A stretch of DNA of 64,000 bases from Allodiplogaster sudhausi. Its lineage: Eukaryota; Nematoda; Chromadorea; Rhabditida; Diplogasteridae. The stretch covers positions 64,501 to 128,500 of the forward strand of contig CALZFC010000043.1 in assembly GCA_945643635.1 (NCBI GenBank), in the 5' to 3' direction. The position numbers and the translations under genes were made by a program. Shown in pieces: positions 1 to 18,580 of the stretch. The notes beneath the pieces were generated by a model. That model saw only the letters and a program-made list of their open reading frames with translations. It was not told the DNA's origin and did no database searches. The first letter of the stretch is position 1, and every line of letters starts with the position of its first letter.

Positions 1-126
1 GCGAGTCAGGCTGAATTCATTGCACTTCCAAGGACCTTTTACTTTGAAAGAATCGGTTGAGCAGAGTGAGAGCGTGTTGGAAGGTAGAAGTGGACTGAAC
101 TCGCCCCCTCAGCCATCCTGACAACT
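1..126 (+). repeat. Left terminal inverted repeat of the LINE-bearing element
   Basis: This arm is the reverse complement of 3750-3875 with a single difference found by eye at position 25. Its inner end carries CAGCCATCCTGACAACT. Read in the opposite orientation, that end resembles the 5' start of a tRNA-Leu gene. Confidence 0.9.
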
Positions 127-137
127 TAGACGTTTAA

Positions 138-887
138 ATGACTGCTCCCACCCTTTCTCCTTCTCGCGGGGCTGCCTCCGTTTCCCCTCCTTCCAACCCA
201 CCTCTTCCTCCCCCTTCCACCTCTCTCGTATCTGAGGCCGCCTGGAACCCCTCCTTCGAGACGGAGGAGGAGAAGGCCGATAGAACGGAACGCCGTCGTT
301 CCGTTGTTGTTGCCGGTGTGGACTATGCATACGGCACTTCCACTCAGCGAGTTCTCTGTTACTATGATGTTATCACACGTATGCTTGATTTCCTGGATGT
401 CTCTGTTGTCCCCGTAGCAGTGTACCCTCTCCCCTCTCGCGGCTCCCGCACCGCTCTATTGAAAGTTGTCCTACCCAATTCCGCTGCTCAGGAGGAGATG
501 ATCAGGAAGGCTCCTCGTCTCTCTCAGTCGGACGACTTCTTCCGCATCTCCGTCCGCCCTTCCCTCACCCTGGCTCAAAGGGGCATCAAGCCCTCCGCTC
601 CCCGTCCCCGCTTGGATTATTCCAAGTTCTTCCGCCACCCTCGCCCACTCTCTCAGGCCAATCTCGGCCGCCCCACAAACACCGTCCCCATCCAGCCTCC
701 CCCACAATACAGGCGTCCTGCCATCCCTCGCAATCGTAACCCGTCCTTTACTATCCCCCCTCTCTCCCCTTATCAACAGCATCGCAGTGCTGCTCCCGCT
801 TCCCCCTCTCCCTATAACCTGTGGCATCGCAACGCCGGTCCCCCTCCTTCTTCTTTCTACCATTGGCCTCCTCTCCATTACAATTAA
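138..887 (+). CDS. LINE ORF1, proline/serine-rich nucleic-acid-binding-like protein
   Basis: The 249-residue open frame starts with a proline/serine-rich stretch of about 55 residues. A segment of about 110 residues follows with alternating hydrophobic strands (RRSVVVAGV near residue 53, TALLKVVLP near 108, FFRISVRPSL near 134) that resembles the RRM-like core of CR1/Jockey-type ORF1 proteins. The C-terminal third is low-complexity P/R/S/Y. No zinc knuckle is visible. ORF1 overlaps the ORF2 frame by 67 bases. By family knowledge ORF1 binds the element RNA; that role is inferred from position and composition only. Confidence 0.6.
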   Translation: MTAPTLSPSRGAASVSPPSNPPLPPPSTSLVSEAAWNPSFETEEEKADRTERRRSVVVAGVDYAYGTSTQRVLCYYDVITRMLDFLDVSVVPVAVYPLPSRGSRTALLKVVLPNSAAQEEMIRKAPRLSQSDDFFRISVRPSLTLAQRGIKPSAPRPRLDYSKFFRHPRPLSQANLGRPTNTVPIQPPPQYRRPAIPRNRNPSFTIPPLSPYQQHRSAAPASPSPYNLWHRNAGPPPSSFYHWPPLHYN

Positions 888-3606
888 GCAGTGCCATTCG
901 CAGGTCTAATCTCTTATCCCATTGTAAAGTTCCCGTCGATGTCTGCAAGATCTCATTATTTAACGCCAGATCTATTGTAAATAAGACCGCGGAATTAGCT
1001 AATGTTTTAAATCAGTCTTTCGGCATTATTGCAATTGTAGAGTCTTGGCTCTCTTCTAAGTACCCAGATTCATTCATCTTAGCTGGCAATTCCAATTATA
1101 ATGTTTATCGCACCGATCGCCCCCGTCGCAAAGGGGGTGGAGTTTGTCTCTTAGTCCACTCCGCCATTTCTTGCAAGATTATCTTATCCAGCTCTACTGC
1201 AGGCTCTTTTGATCTTCTTGCCGTAGACAGTAGCTTTAACGGCGGCCTTGTTCGTATTATTACTGTATATCGTGCTCCATCTTCTTCCGCTGAAGGCAAC
1301 TCTAGTCTGATCAATTCTCTCCGCGATCTCTCTTCATGCGCACATCCTACTATCATTCTGGGGGATCTGAACTTCCCCGAACTCTCCTGGTCTGTCCCTT
1401 CTTCCCCTCCAGTCGGCAGTGTCCCAGCCCAGGCAAAGCTCTTCCTCGACTTCACCTCCACCGCATTCTTCGCCCAACTCACCCCTTCCTTTACATGTAA
1501 CTCCCACGTTCTTGATCTCATCCTTTGCAACACTCCCAATCTTCTTTCCAACGTATCTGTATGCCCACCTTTCGCCTCGTCTGATCATAACAGCGTAACA
1601 GCTGATCTTTCTCTCTCATTCCCTTTCCCCACTTTCACTTATATCAAGGATTTTTCCAGATGTGATTATGCTGCAGCCAACAATTTTTTACTATCATTCA
1701 ATTTTCCTACCGCACACTCTACGATCACCTCTATAGATACGATGTACTCGCAACTTATCTCAGCTCTTCAGGCAACAGAGTCCCTCTTTGTCCCTTATAA
1801 GAAAGTTAGAATTAACGGTGATAGACTTCCGGATCATATCCTACGGTTACAACGCACCCGGTACCGTCTCTGGCTTCAGTCTCTTACTATTAAGTCCCCT
1901 GCCTCCGTTCTCAATTTCAAAATAGCAAATGATCGTTATAATAAGTCTGTCGACAAATACTCTCGTAACGTTGAGAAACATATTGTTGCATCTAAGAATA
2001 CTTCCACCTTCTTTCGTTATATACGCAACAAGACCTCCTCTAAGCCGAGAGGCGTAGACACTCTCACTGACCATCTTGGTAATGACTGCTTTTCTGACTT
2101 AGACAAGGCCGAACTTCTCTCGCTCACCTTTTCTTGCGCATTCACATTAGATAATGGAATTCTCCCTCCCTTCTCAACCCCTACTTCTCGCTCTCCTTTT
2201 AATTTTGTCTTTGCTAGACATGAAATATGCCGAGCTATAGAGACCTGGTCCAATAGTTCTTGCATTACCCCTGATCATTTCAATATTAGATTTATTAAAA
2301 ACCTTGCGATACCGATCAGCGAGTCTCTGGAATATATTTTTAATTTCTCACTCGTTTCATCGACTGTACCTAGCATTTGGAAACACTCTATTGTAGTCCC
2401 CATTAAGAAAAAGCCTCCTTTCTCTGATCCCACTAACTATCGGCCCGTTTCTATCACATGTATGTTTTTTAGACTATTTGAGAAGGTTATTTGCCGTAGA
2501 CTGTCTTCGTGGTGTGATCTTAATAATATTTTACCAGACGAACAATTTGGTTTTCGTCGTAAACGTTCTATAGAGTTCCAATTATTAGATTGCTTAGAAC
2601 GCTGGACCCATTCTTTGCACCAAGGACATGCCACAGACGTTGTATACTTCGACCATGCTAAAGCTTTCGATAGGGTCAGTCATCCAAAGCTTATTTATAA
2701 ACTCAAATGTCTCTCTTTCCCACCCGTTATAGTTAATTGGATAGCTAATTTTCTTGATAACCGATTTTTTGCTGTTCGTGTAGGTAGAACTCTTTCAAGC
2801 CCCCGTGCTGTTGCAACTTCTCGCTGCTTTGCGGATGATCTTAAAATATTTCGGTCTTTTCCTCCGTCTCACAACAATCCCGATCTCCAGTCCGCCATTG
2901 ACGTGGTCTCTCTTTGGGCGGACACATGGCAGCTTCCCCTTGCTCCTGATAAGTGCTTTGTCTTGCATATCGGTAGAACTAATCCGCGAATTGCTTATAC
3001 GCTTAGTGGCACTCCTCTCTCTTCCATCGTTTCCATTCGCGATCTTGGCATTATTATCGATGACCGCTTATCGTTTTCTCTTCATTGTAATAAAATAGCC
3101 AATTCTGCCTTCGCAAAGGCATATCTTATTCTTCGGGCCCTCCGCACTTGTAACAAGAGTGTACTCTTAGCTGCCTACACTATCTACGTACGCTCCATAC
3201 TAGAAAACTGTACTACTGTTTTACTCCCCATTTATTAAAAGATATCCGCGTTTTAGAAAAAGTCCAGAATTACTTTACCCGCGTTATTTTCCGTCGATGT
3301 TATGGCTATTCAGCATTATCCGTCCCTCCTAGTGAGGAAAGGAACCGCATCCTCTCCCTCCCTTCTCTTAAAGCGCGTCGGGAAGATTTTGATTTCACAT
3401 TGGCTCGTCGCCTCATATTTGGTCATAGAAAACTGTCCCTTAGTCACCCCCATCACTTTTATTTCCGTAATTCCCGAACTCGTGGCCTCTCGTTTAAATT
3501 AGCTTACCCAACAAGTCGATTGAAAGCTCGGTCTCATTCCTTCTTTATCCGTGCCGCGAAGCTATTCAATTCTATTGCCAGCAATAAGCCTTCGGTTGTT
3601 TTATGA
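821..3606 (+). pseudogene. LINE ORF2 (endonuclease + reverse transcriptase), damaged
   Basis: The main frame (821-3238) shows an APE-type endonuclease (FNARSIVNK, VESWLS, RKGGGVCLLV, ILGDLNFPELSW, SSDHNSV) and then reverse transcriptase blocks (NYRPVSITCMFFRLFEKVI, EQFGFRR, VVYFDHAKAFDRVSHPKL, CFADDLKIF). Motif A and the FADD of motif C are present. The stretch that should hold motif B and the GVPQGS region between them is absent without breaking the frame, so catalysis is unlikely. After the stop at 3238 the typical LINE C-terminal domain continues in another frame to 3606 (VQNYFTRVIFRR, RREDFDFTLARRL), which implies a one-base loss near 3225. Clade is CR1/Jockey-like at best. Confidence 0.75.
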
Positions 3607-3749
3607 TCTGTACAATTTATATTTATATTCATTTTATTTATTTTTACTCGCTAAATTTTACCTCCACGTATCACTAAGGTGTGCGTAAATAAAGTATAGT
3701 ATAATTGTCTTGCTGGACACGCGCTTCTCCGGAGAAGGAGGGGTTCGCG

Positions 3750-3875
3750 AGTTGTCAGGATGGCTGAGGGGGCGAGTTCAGTCCACTTCTACCTTCCAAC
3801 ACGCTCTCACTCTGCTCAACCGATTCTTTCAAAGTAAAAGGTCCTTGGAACTGCAATGAATTCAGCCTGACTCGC
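3750..3875 (-). repeat. Right terminal inverted repeat of the LINE-bearing element
   Basis: Partner of 1-126. The near-identity of the arms suggests recent formation or gene conversion. On the plus strand it starts AGTTGTCAGGATGGCTGAG. Confidence 0.9.
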
Positions 3876-4151
3876 ACCAATGTATTCATTATTATTAGTG
3901 AACAACTTGCCTTTCATGACTAGTCAGGTTTATCTCGCAACGATGTCAATTCCATAGATACCTTGTGGTAAATTAAATCGTCTCTTCCTCTGGTATGTTA
4001 AGAAGTATTAATAGCCTGCATTTATGAGAAAACAATCCTAGAGGCGTATGTGCAATGGTAAAGATCGATGTGACAGATCAATCAATATGACGAGATAGAT
4101 CATTTCAATGATGTAGCGCGAAAGTTGAATATGAAGACGGGGACCATAAAT

Positions 4152-4425
4152 GGCAATTAGAGATATTCACCATTCACCACTTCACCATAGTGATATTCAC
4201 CATTCACCAATTCACCATAGTGATATTTTTACCATTCACCAACTCACCCCATAGTGATATTCACCAATTCACCACATTCACCATAGTAATATTCACCACG
4301 CCTAATTTCTTAAGGTTAGAAGCGTGGTGAATAAAACTATAAGCGTGGTGAATATACTATGGTGAATTGGTGAATGGTGAATATCACTATGGTGAGTTGG
4401 TGAATGGTGAATATCTCTAATTGCC
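4152..4425. mobile_element. Foldback MITE (274 bp) with 9-bp target duplication
   Basis: Both ends read GGCAATTAGAGATATTCACC inwards, and the arms continue as variants of a TTCACCA/TATGGTGAA repeat meeting near 4310. ACCATAAAT is duplicated at 4143-4151 and 4426-4434, which defines the insertion exactly. A 9-bp duplication with long terminal inverted repeats is the usual signature of Mutator-like elements; that assignment is inference. No coding capacity. Confidence 0.85.
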
Positions 4426-4858
4426 ACCATAAATCTGTTACGCGCCATCTCGCTACTCTAGGTTTAATATAAGTGAATAATCAAAGAATTTAAAAAAACA
4501 AGTAAAACCGGATGGATGAAGCTCACAATTTAAAGTCAGTAATTAATAGTTAAAAGAAGATGTGAGCGCTAAGGTTGTGGTAAAGAAGAATGAGAAATAA
4601 CGAGGCAGCTGGACATGAAGAGGACTGAGCCCGTTTTGCATGCGATGCCTTGTAGTGCGGCAGAGATGAAAGAGCAAGAGACATGAAGAGAACGAGAGAA
4701 ACAAACACTAAGAAATGCTGCAACGACAGCATCCACTTCGTTTCCGCTTCTGAATATCTCCTGCAACGACAATCTGCAGATAGTGGAAATAAGGGACTAT
4801 GAGGAATCGAACAGAAATGCCTCGAACGAGTGAAAGAATGATATCTGTGAACTACAAG

Positions 4859-5256
4859 TCAACACAAGTTTTGATGATAAAAGTGTGATCCTTCATGGTT
4901 GTTCGATGACTGACCAGCTGGAGGAGGGAGGGCGAGTATATCACGAGTAACTATGTGCATAGTGGTGGATGTTCCAGGAGAGAGGCCAATAGCATCTAAG
5001 GAGACGGATGAGTCGAGGAACCTTCCGTGGTAGATGAACTTGAGGAGAGACGCGTCCTCCACCTTCTCGTCAGCCCAATCTGTAATGTGTGCTTGAATGG
5101 AGCAAGAGTGGCTGACTCACCCGATGGCCATTCCTGCAGGAGCTTCTCCGTCAGCTGTGCAATGTTGAAGGAGGAGGGGGCAGCGAGGAGCAGCGACTTC
5201 CCGTTCACGAGCATCACTCGCACCTGCACCGCTTCATCTTCCCCTTGTTGCTGCAT
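4859..5256 (-). CDS. UBL3: UBL3, membrane-anchored ubiquitin-fold protein
   Basis: There are two exons, 5256-5121 and 5079-4859, joined across a 41-base GT-AG intron. The product follows the UBL3/MUB family closely: a first beta strand VRVMLVNGKSLLL, then EWPSDWADEKVED at the junction, then LLKFIYHGRFLDSSVSLDAI and TTMHIVTRDIL. UBL3 is a ubiquitin-like modifier that is prenylated, sits on membranes and sorts proteins into small extracellular vesicles. The start ATG at 5256 gives the family-length N-terminus. The frame here ends with a lone C-terminal cysteine (HQNLC) rather than a clear CaaX box, so either the last exon is misjudged or the lipid anchor signal has changed. Confidence 0.85.
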
Positions 5257-5505
5257 CAGCTGAGACTTCCTCACCACCCGGCTCTTGCCCCCGCCCCTCC
5301 TTCCAGCCAATCGATGCCTCCCTCTCCCTACTCCCCTTAGCCTTCCTCCCCCCTCCCCTTTCAACTCCCTTCTCTCTCTCTCTCACTCACATACACACTC
5401 CCTCCGCTAACCAGGTGTACATATCACAACCATTCGACAAAATTTCACATCGTCTTTACTTCCGCCATCGAGTAATAAATATAGGATAAATATATTGCGC
5501 ATCGC

Positions 5506-9645
<4,140 letters not shown>

Positions 9646-10060
9646 TGTGACCATTACAACTGCAATTAGCATATTATTCATTTCAATGGCACACCTATTC
9701 GAATAAATAGCAGAAGCATCACAAAATATATTTAAACAAAAAAGCTTTTTCACAAACGAAAAATGGCAAAATTTGTATTCGCGCTTAACATCGAAATTCG
9801 CGCGCAAATTGTTCTTCCGCATGGGAGAATTGCTACTTCAAATGCCACAGTGCAGAAGGGGCGCTCGTTTCGTCAGACCCGGCATGAGACGCTGCTTGTG
9901 AACTGCGTGTATTCAGACATTGTGATTTTACATTACTCTTCGACTGTTTACTCCTGTAATGATGGCCTGTGGTTATAGATAAGAGCGAGGCAGCCCCATG
10001 GGCTTGCGCGATGCTGAGTAGCACACGACTGCATTGGATCACAAGGCTGCTTTTCCTTAA

Positions 10061-13000
10061 ATGGGATTTGGCATTCTCGAGGTGGAGGACATTGCTCGGC
10101 ACGTCGGGATGCCTTGTGAGGGCGAAAGCTCTGTCGACGTCAGGAATGGGAAGATGAACTGTCTGCTATCTCCGGGACAGATTGAAGACGAAAAAGGCGG
10201 CTCCGCTGCTCATTTCCCTCTGGCCAAGCCACTTCAAGTTATTGTGAATCGCTTTAAAGTGAGCGCTGTTCCTTCTTCCGCATCACTTTGTCTGAGTTTG
10301 TCCATGAACTCAAGTAGTTCCAGTGTGCGTCAGAGAACGGGAAGACACCAGATGCTGCGCAGATCCAACATGTCAATGGCTCGCGTTTACTCAAGGAACG
10401 CGATCCGGTTGATGCTCCGCCTCGAGTTCTAATGTCTCCTGAAGGGCATATGCCGTCATCATATCCTTCGAATGGGTAAGCATTGAACCCCTTTTTGGAC
10501 GCTCCTAAGCTAGTGATTGTAAGATGTTAAACAATACTTCTCGCAAAGCGTTTCTTAAGCCATATGAGGTATCATACCAATTGATGAAGCTTTATCAGTA
10601 TTTTTGCGATATTGAGAGTGGTGGACCCGATTTTTTGGTGATACAACTACATACATTTATACGTTTAGGGCAAAGAGCTCTGTGAGATACGAGGAGATTA
10701 CTAAGCGAAGAACCCTTGTTGACAAGATCGAGCGCGCCCGTGTGAAGCATAGGATCAATTCGTTCGTGTCACAGGTACATTATGATATTGTGAAGTTTTT
10801 TCCTTTATTCTTGCACATGGCTAGGAACAATTCACTTTTTCCCCACTCGAGGTCGAAAATTTTTTTATCCCGGGATTCGAGAATGAATGTATGCGGTATG
10901 TCATATTTTAGTCTGGGTGTAAATCATATAGGTTTCTTTTCCAGTGGTCAGTATTATTTCGAACCAGAAGAGGTCGCGATATTATGTATGGAAACCACCC
11001 CAGTGAGGCGATTTACACGTTCGATTCCCCCTGCCTCCTCCTGGTGGGGGGAGTGAACGTTTTCGAAATTTTTTCGACCTCGAGCTGGGGTGGGACTGGT
11101 TCTTTGACTCAACACTAACTTTCCTTCTTTTTTTTTAGTGTGATTCGATTTCTTCGACCCAGATGGGAATGGCAATTCGAAAATTTGGCAAGAAAAATCT
11201 AAGATCACTTTCTTCACGCCTGCAGCACATTATAATGGAAGATGGAGTTGATCTGGATGCTCAGGCCATTAGCAACAAAAGAGACGCGACTTCAGGGCCT
11301 CTTTCCCTTCCTCAGCTTTCCGACCCAGAAGCATCTGACTCTCACGAATTTGATGAGCCTACCGAGTTAGTTCTTTTGCATTTATATTTTGCTAGCCGCC
11401 CTGTTTTTTCGGATGATGCGACAGATTAAGTGTGTAGGGATGTGCGTGGAACGTCATGGGAAAGCGAGTTTCCAAGCGCATCTAAGCACCAGGTCGTTTC
11501 GCTGTTCATCGAGCGAAGGAGTAGGGAATTAGATGAAATTACGACGAAGGTAGTTTCATTCAGATTACTATTTTAAATTTTGTCTCTTATAAGTTGTATA
11601 ATACTTTTAGGCAACGAGCTTAAGAAGCTGTCATTCATGGCAATGCGAGAAAGCAAACGAGGCTGAGGAGGGCTGTGCCAGAATCATCCCAATCAACTCA
11701 GCCTTCAGGCGCTATCTTCATCGAATATCGTACTGTATTTTCCTTACAAATGTTTATGGGACTACAATATTTTTTATTATACTGCACCTGTAGGAGAGGG
11801 GTGGGGCATATCGCGAACGATTATGAAAATTCCCACATTTTTCATGATTCCCACATTTTAAGGGCTAACTGGTTGCCCTCGGGTACAGATATATAACTAT
11901 CAACCGTAATCAGAACTTCGTTATTCCGTTGTGGGAGCCCACATCCAAAAGATTGGGATAAGGCGCAATTGGAATGGACTTTTGTGGGATGATCTCTTCC
12001 TCGCGACGGTTTGGAAATGGGAGAACAGCAGCGAAAACTTTGTGTACGAACTGAGGAGTGAAATTCTCATTCGATGCCCATTGGCAAGTTGAAGCAAGCG
12101 AAAAGGACGTAATAATATATTTCCTTTGCCGGATAACCCCCCCCCCGTGTATGATTTTGGGCCGGGAAAAATTTCCGCCCGCATTCGGCTTTTTTAACGG
12201 AATTGCTGCAAATGAAAAAAAAATCTATTGATGATTTATAGTGAGTTCAAATTCGACAACGTGGCTTTGGTTGTTTCAGGAATGATGTCATAGATCCGTC
12301 GCAAGTCCCATCAACGTCGAAAGAGCCTTTATCGACTGAGCGTATGTATTCTATTTTTATTTGTTATGATTGTTCATTTTGTTAAGATGTTTTATCCATC
12401 TCTATTCATAACTTAGCACCTCTTGAAGAGCAGAGAGAGCAGAACAGCGATTTTTCAAGCGATAGAGGGGGGAATTGGAGACCAATCAGAGATTACGTTT
12501 CTACTTCCGATGTAGCTTCGGAAGAATTCCCACTTATGCATTCATAACACAAAAATGGATTCATAGCACTCCTTATGACAAATTTTCAGTCATCCTTCCT
12601 TTAAAAGTGAATAACGGTAGTGAGCGTAAATAACAAAATCGAACAGATTAGCAATATTGAACATTTATTTATATTTAACACCTCACTCTTCCTTCCTCGG
12701 AGTTTGGGCACCACATTTTAGGCTATTAAAAGGATGCACAGTGCATCCTTTAACTTCTATATTTCTGGTTCTTTTTCATGCTAGTTGATAGATTATCCGT
12801 TTTTTTTATTGGGTTTCCACCAACTAAACTTTTTTCATTCATTCTTGGAAATGGTGAGTCGTCTCCACCAAAACGCGCTAGCCTTAATTTATTGCATGGC
12901 CGCATTTCCCTTTTCATTACTGTAGTTAGATGATATGGATATATGTAATATATAAGTCCTCAGTTTCCTTTTTTTCATTTCCAGAGAGAGGTAGAGGGTA

Positions 13001-14604
13001 TCTTAAAATGGCTCCTTCTTTGGTTAAGAAATTATCAGCATCATGTGCCTTCAGTTGTTAATTTGGCTGAACGTCGGATGGTTGGGAGCCTTCATCGCTA
13101 TTCAATGGAACCGCCCATGATGATTCGTAAAAAGTTAGATTTCTTGATGATGACGATTGTGAAGCAAAGAAAAAAAAACTATTTCGCTATCATAATCATT
13201 AATTTTAGAAAAGTATATGGTTTGTGAGCATTTTACGTCTACGGTGATGAAATTTTCAGCCTGCGGAAGAGCATTTGGCTGAATTGGCACGAATTGGAAG
13301 AAGAGAAACGGAGAAATGGGTTACGGAGAAAAGAAGAGAGGGATAAGAGACTGAGGAGACAACGACAGGAAAGTGACCCTGGCCGATCAGATTCTTACGA
13401 GGAAACTGATGAAAGCGAAGAAGACGAGGAGCTTAAGGTATCTGCTCCATCATTTATAGAAACTGTTTGGATTCCTTATAATTTCGAGTTGTAGGAGATG
13501 TCTTCACGGAAGAACGGGCATAAGAGCGAGAGAAGAAGAGAGAAAATGGAACGGAAGAAGAGAAAATTCGCAGATCGAGAGGGTTTCAATCCGCCTCTTC
13601 CAGTTATAAAGGTCAGGTTATCCGCTATTTTTGCATAGGGTTATATAGTTATAGTTTTATTGTTCTAGTTGTCATGCGTAGTTGTATTTTCGAAAATTTA
13701 GAAAATTGTTCTTTTTTTGTAATCTTTAGAAGTTGTCTGAGGTGGCTTTGTAAGCATTCTTAGATGTTTAAGCAACTTTTGTGTCGTTTAAAAGATGATG
13801 AAGGGATTTTTCAGTTGGGCCGAAGGGGCAGCGGCGTCCTCCCTCCCGTTCCTGGACAAATAAGGCCATTCCTTCTCTCCCGTCCTACTTCTCTCGACAT
13901 GGATGAACTTCTGCTTGATCCGGCTGTCTTTGCCCTTCCTCAGAAAATGGAATACAAGGAAATCAGCGTCCCTTCTTGGCGGATGTTGGAGGAAGGCGAG
14001 TTGGAGAGAGGAGAAGCACAAGGATCTCCGGCTAGAGAGGAGAGGGACGAGTTGAGCGAAGCTGGAATCGAAAGAGAAGAAGAAATTGAGGATGGAAAGA
14101 TGGAGGAAGAGTACTTAAGCCATGAAGCTCTGTCGAAAAGAATTGAGGAGATGCATGCACCGCTCGAGCAGGAGGAAAGGCGGCGGTTCCAGGTTTTCTT
14201 CTTCTATAAAGTCGATTAGCAACCTCATTTCAAGTTACTGTTTTTGTTGAGGCTGTCCCCCCCCCCCCAACTAGAAAGTGTTATGGTGTTCATATTGGAA
14301 AAGAATTCCCTTCTATTCGACCATTCAAGCCTATTTGGTTCTTGTATCGTTAATGAAAAAATATACTGTTAGTGATTACTTGACGGCTGAGAATGTATGA
14401 TTGCAGGCATTCCGGGAAGCGAATCTGCTTGCGAGGGGGTCACTTCCTATGGACTGCGCCTCGGATGAAAGTTGGATGGAACCGGACGAATTCCTTGAAT
14501 CATTTCCGTCCGAACGATCATTCCACCTACATAGCATTCCACCCTTCTTCACTACGCCCTCATTTTCTCGCCCTGCTTCTGGTCATGATATGGCAACCTT
14601 GTAG
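10061..14604 (+). CDS. KANSL1-like PEHE-domain protein (NSL histone acetyltransferase complex scaffold)
   Basis: Well-supported exons: 10061-10258, 10324-10475, 10669-10774, 11139-11365, 11438-11549, 11611-about 11735, 12985-13133, 13260-13437, 13495-13611, 13815-14192 and 14407-14604 (TAG). The C-terminus has the PEHE signature EISVPSWRMLEEGE followed by EEEYLSHEALSKRIEEMHAPLEQEERRRFQ, as in KANSL1/MSL1 scaffolds that hold KAT8/MOF. Earlier segments (RRTLVDKIERARVKHRINSF; provisional VWKWENSSENFVYELRSEI near 12010) fit the KANSL1 coiled-coil and WxW regions. The middle, 11740-12980, is uncertain: it holds short open stretches (12280-12341 and 12417-12542) and a TAA at 12543. It could instead be two genes, with the second starting at the ATG at 12851 directly before a GTGAGT donor. 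A basic/acidic low-complexity region precedes the PEHE block. Confidence 0.65.
10838..11091. repeat. Short inverted-repeat (MITE-like) unit in a KANSL1-like intron
   Basis: CCCCACTCGAGGTCGAAAA near 10841 and TTTTTTCGACCTCGAGC near 11070 form inverted arms around about 200 bases, within the intron between the exons ending at 10774 and starting at 11139. No target duplication was identified. Confidence 0.5.
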
Positions 14605-15185
14605 TTTTTACTCGAAACCTATATTTATCCTGTAACACTCATCCTTGTCTCTTTCTGTTAACCTTGCTAAAACCCTTAACCATATTTCCTGCTTTCTCAT
14701 TTACATGTATCTAAAAAGCTTACAGGTTAACCTTTACTGCATTGCCTGGGCTTGTAAGATTCGCGAATGTTTTATACTTTTATTTATTTGCAGCTGTTCG
14801 GCGTCGCAATTGACCTATAATTTTTTAGATCATATATACAACAATTTGTTTTATGTTGAATGACTATCGCTGAAACCGGTGAATCTTGGCTTTTCTTGTT
14901 TTTGTGTGTGTATAGATTGTACGTACGACGACATGTTGATGGTGCGCTCATTTTGCATCTCAATATATAAAACATTACCACTATTAATTATTTTTTTGGA
15001 ATGCATACAAATTATGTTGCGAGTACATTATTGAATATCTATAACTGTACGTCACTTGGTGTTGATTATTTTATGCAACGTCACCTTGAGCAGGTTTTGT
15101 GTTTCTAGTCGAATTTCTGGTGAAGGCGTAAGTCTAGTTTGATGCGCTGGTATTGTTAACCGTTTCAAGGGGAGAAGGCTTGCGG
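14605..15185. other. Intergenic, KANSL1-like to YME1L
   Basis: AT-rich spacer between two same-strand genes. I see no further gene, RNA or repeat in it. The presumed YME1L promoter lies at its right end. Confidence 0.5.

Positions 15186-18580
<3,395 letters not shown>

Larger units (their letters stand above)
1..3875 (+). mobile_element. LINE-type (non-LTR) retrotransposon enclosed by 126-bp terminal inverted repeats
   Basis: The element carries an ORF1 (138-887) and an overlapping ORF2 with APE endonuclease and reverse transcriptase (821-3606), the usual content of a target-primed LINE. Bases 1-126 are repeated in inverted orientation at 3750-3875 with one mismatch that I can find (position 25). 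LINEs do not normally have terminal inverted repeats, so either this LINE sits inside a palindromic or DNA-transposon-like unit, or its 5' end was copied in inverted orientation at the 3' end. A perfect 14-bp palindrome (CTTCTCCGGAGAAG) lies at 3724-3737. The window begins exactly at the left repeat, so target-site duplication cannot be tested. The copy looks recent but defective (see ORF2). Confidence 0.8.
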
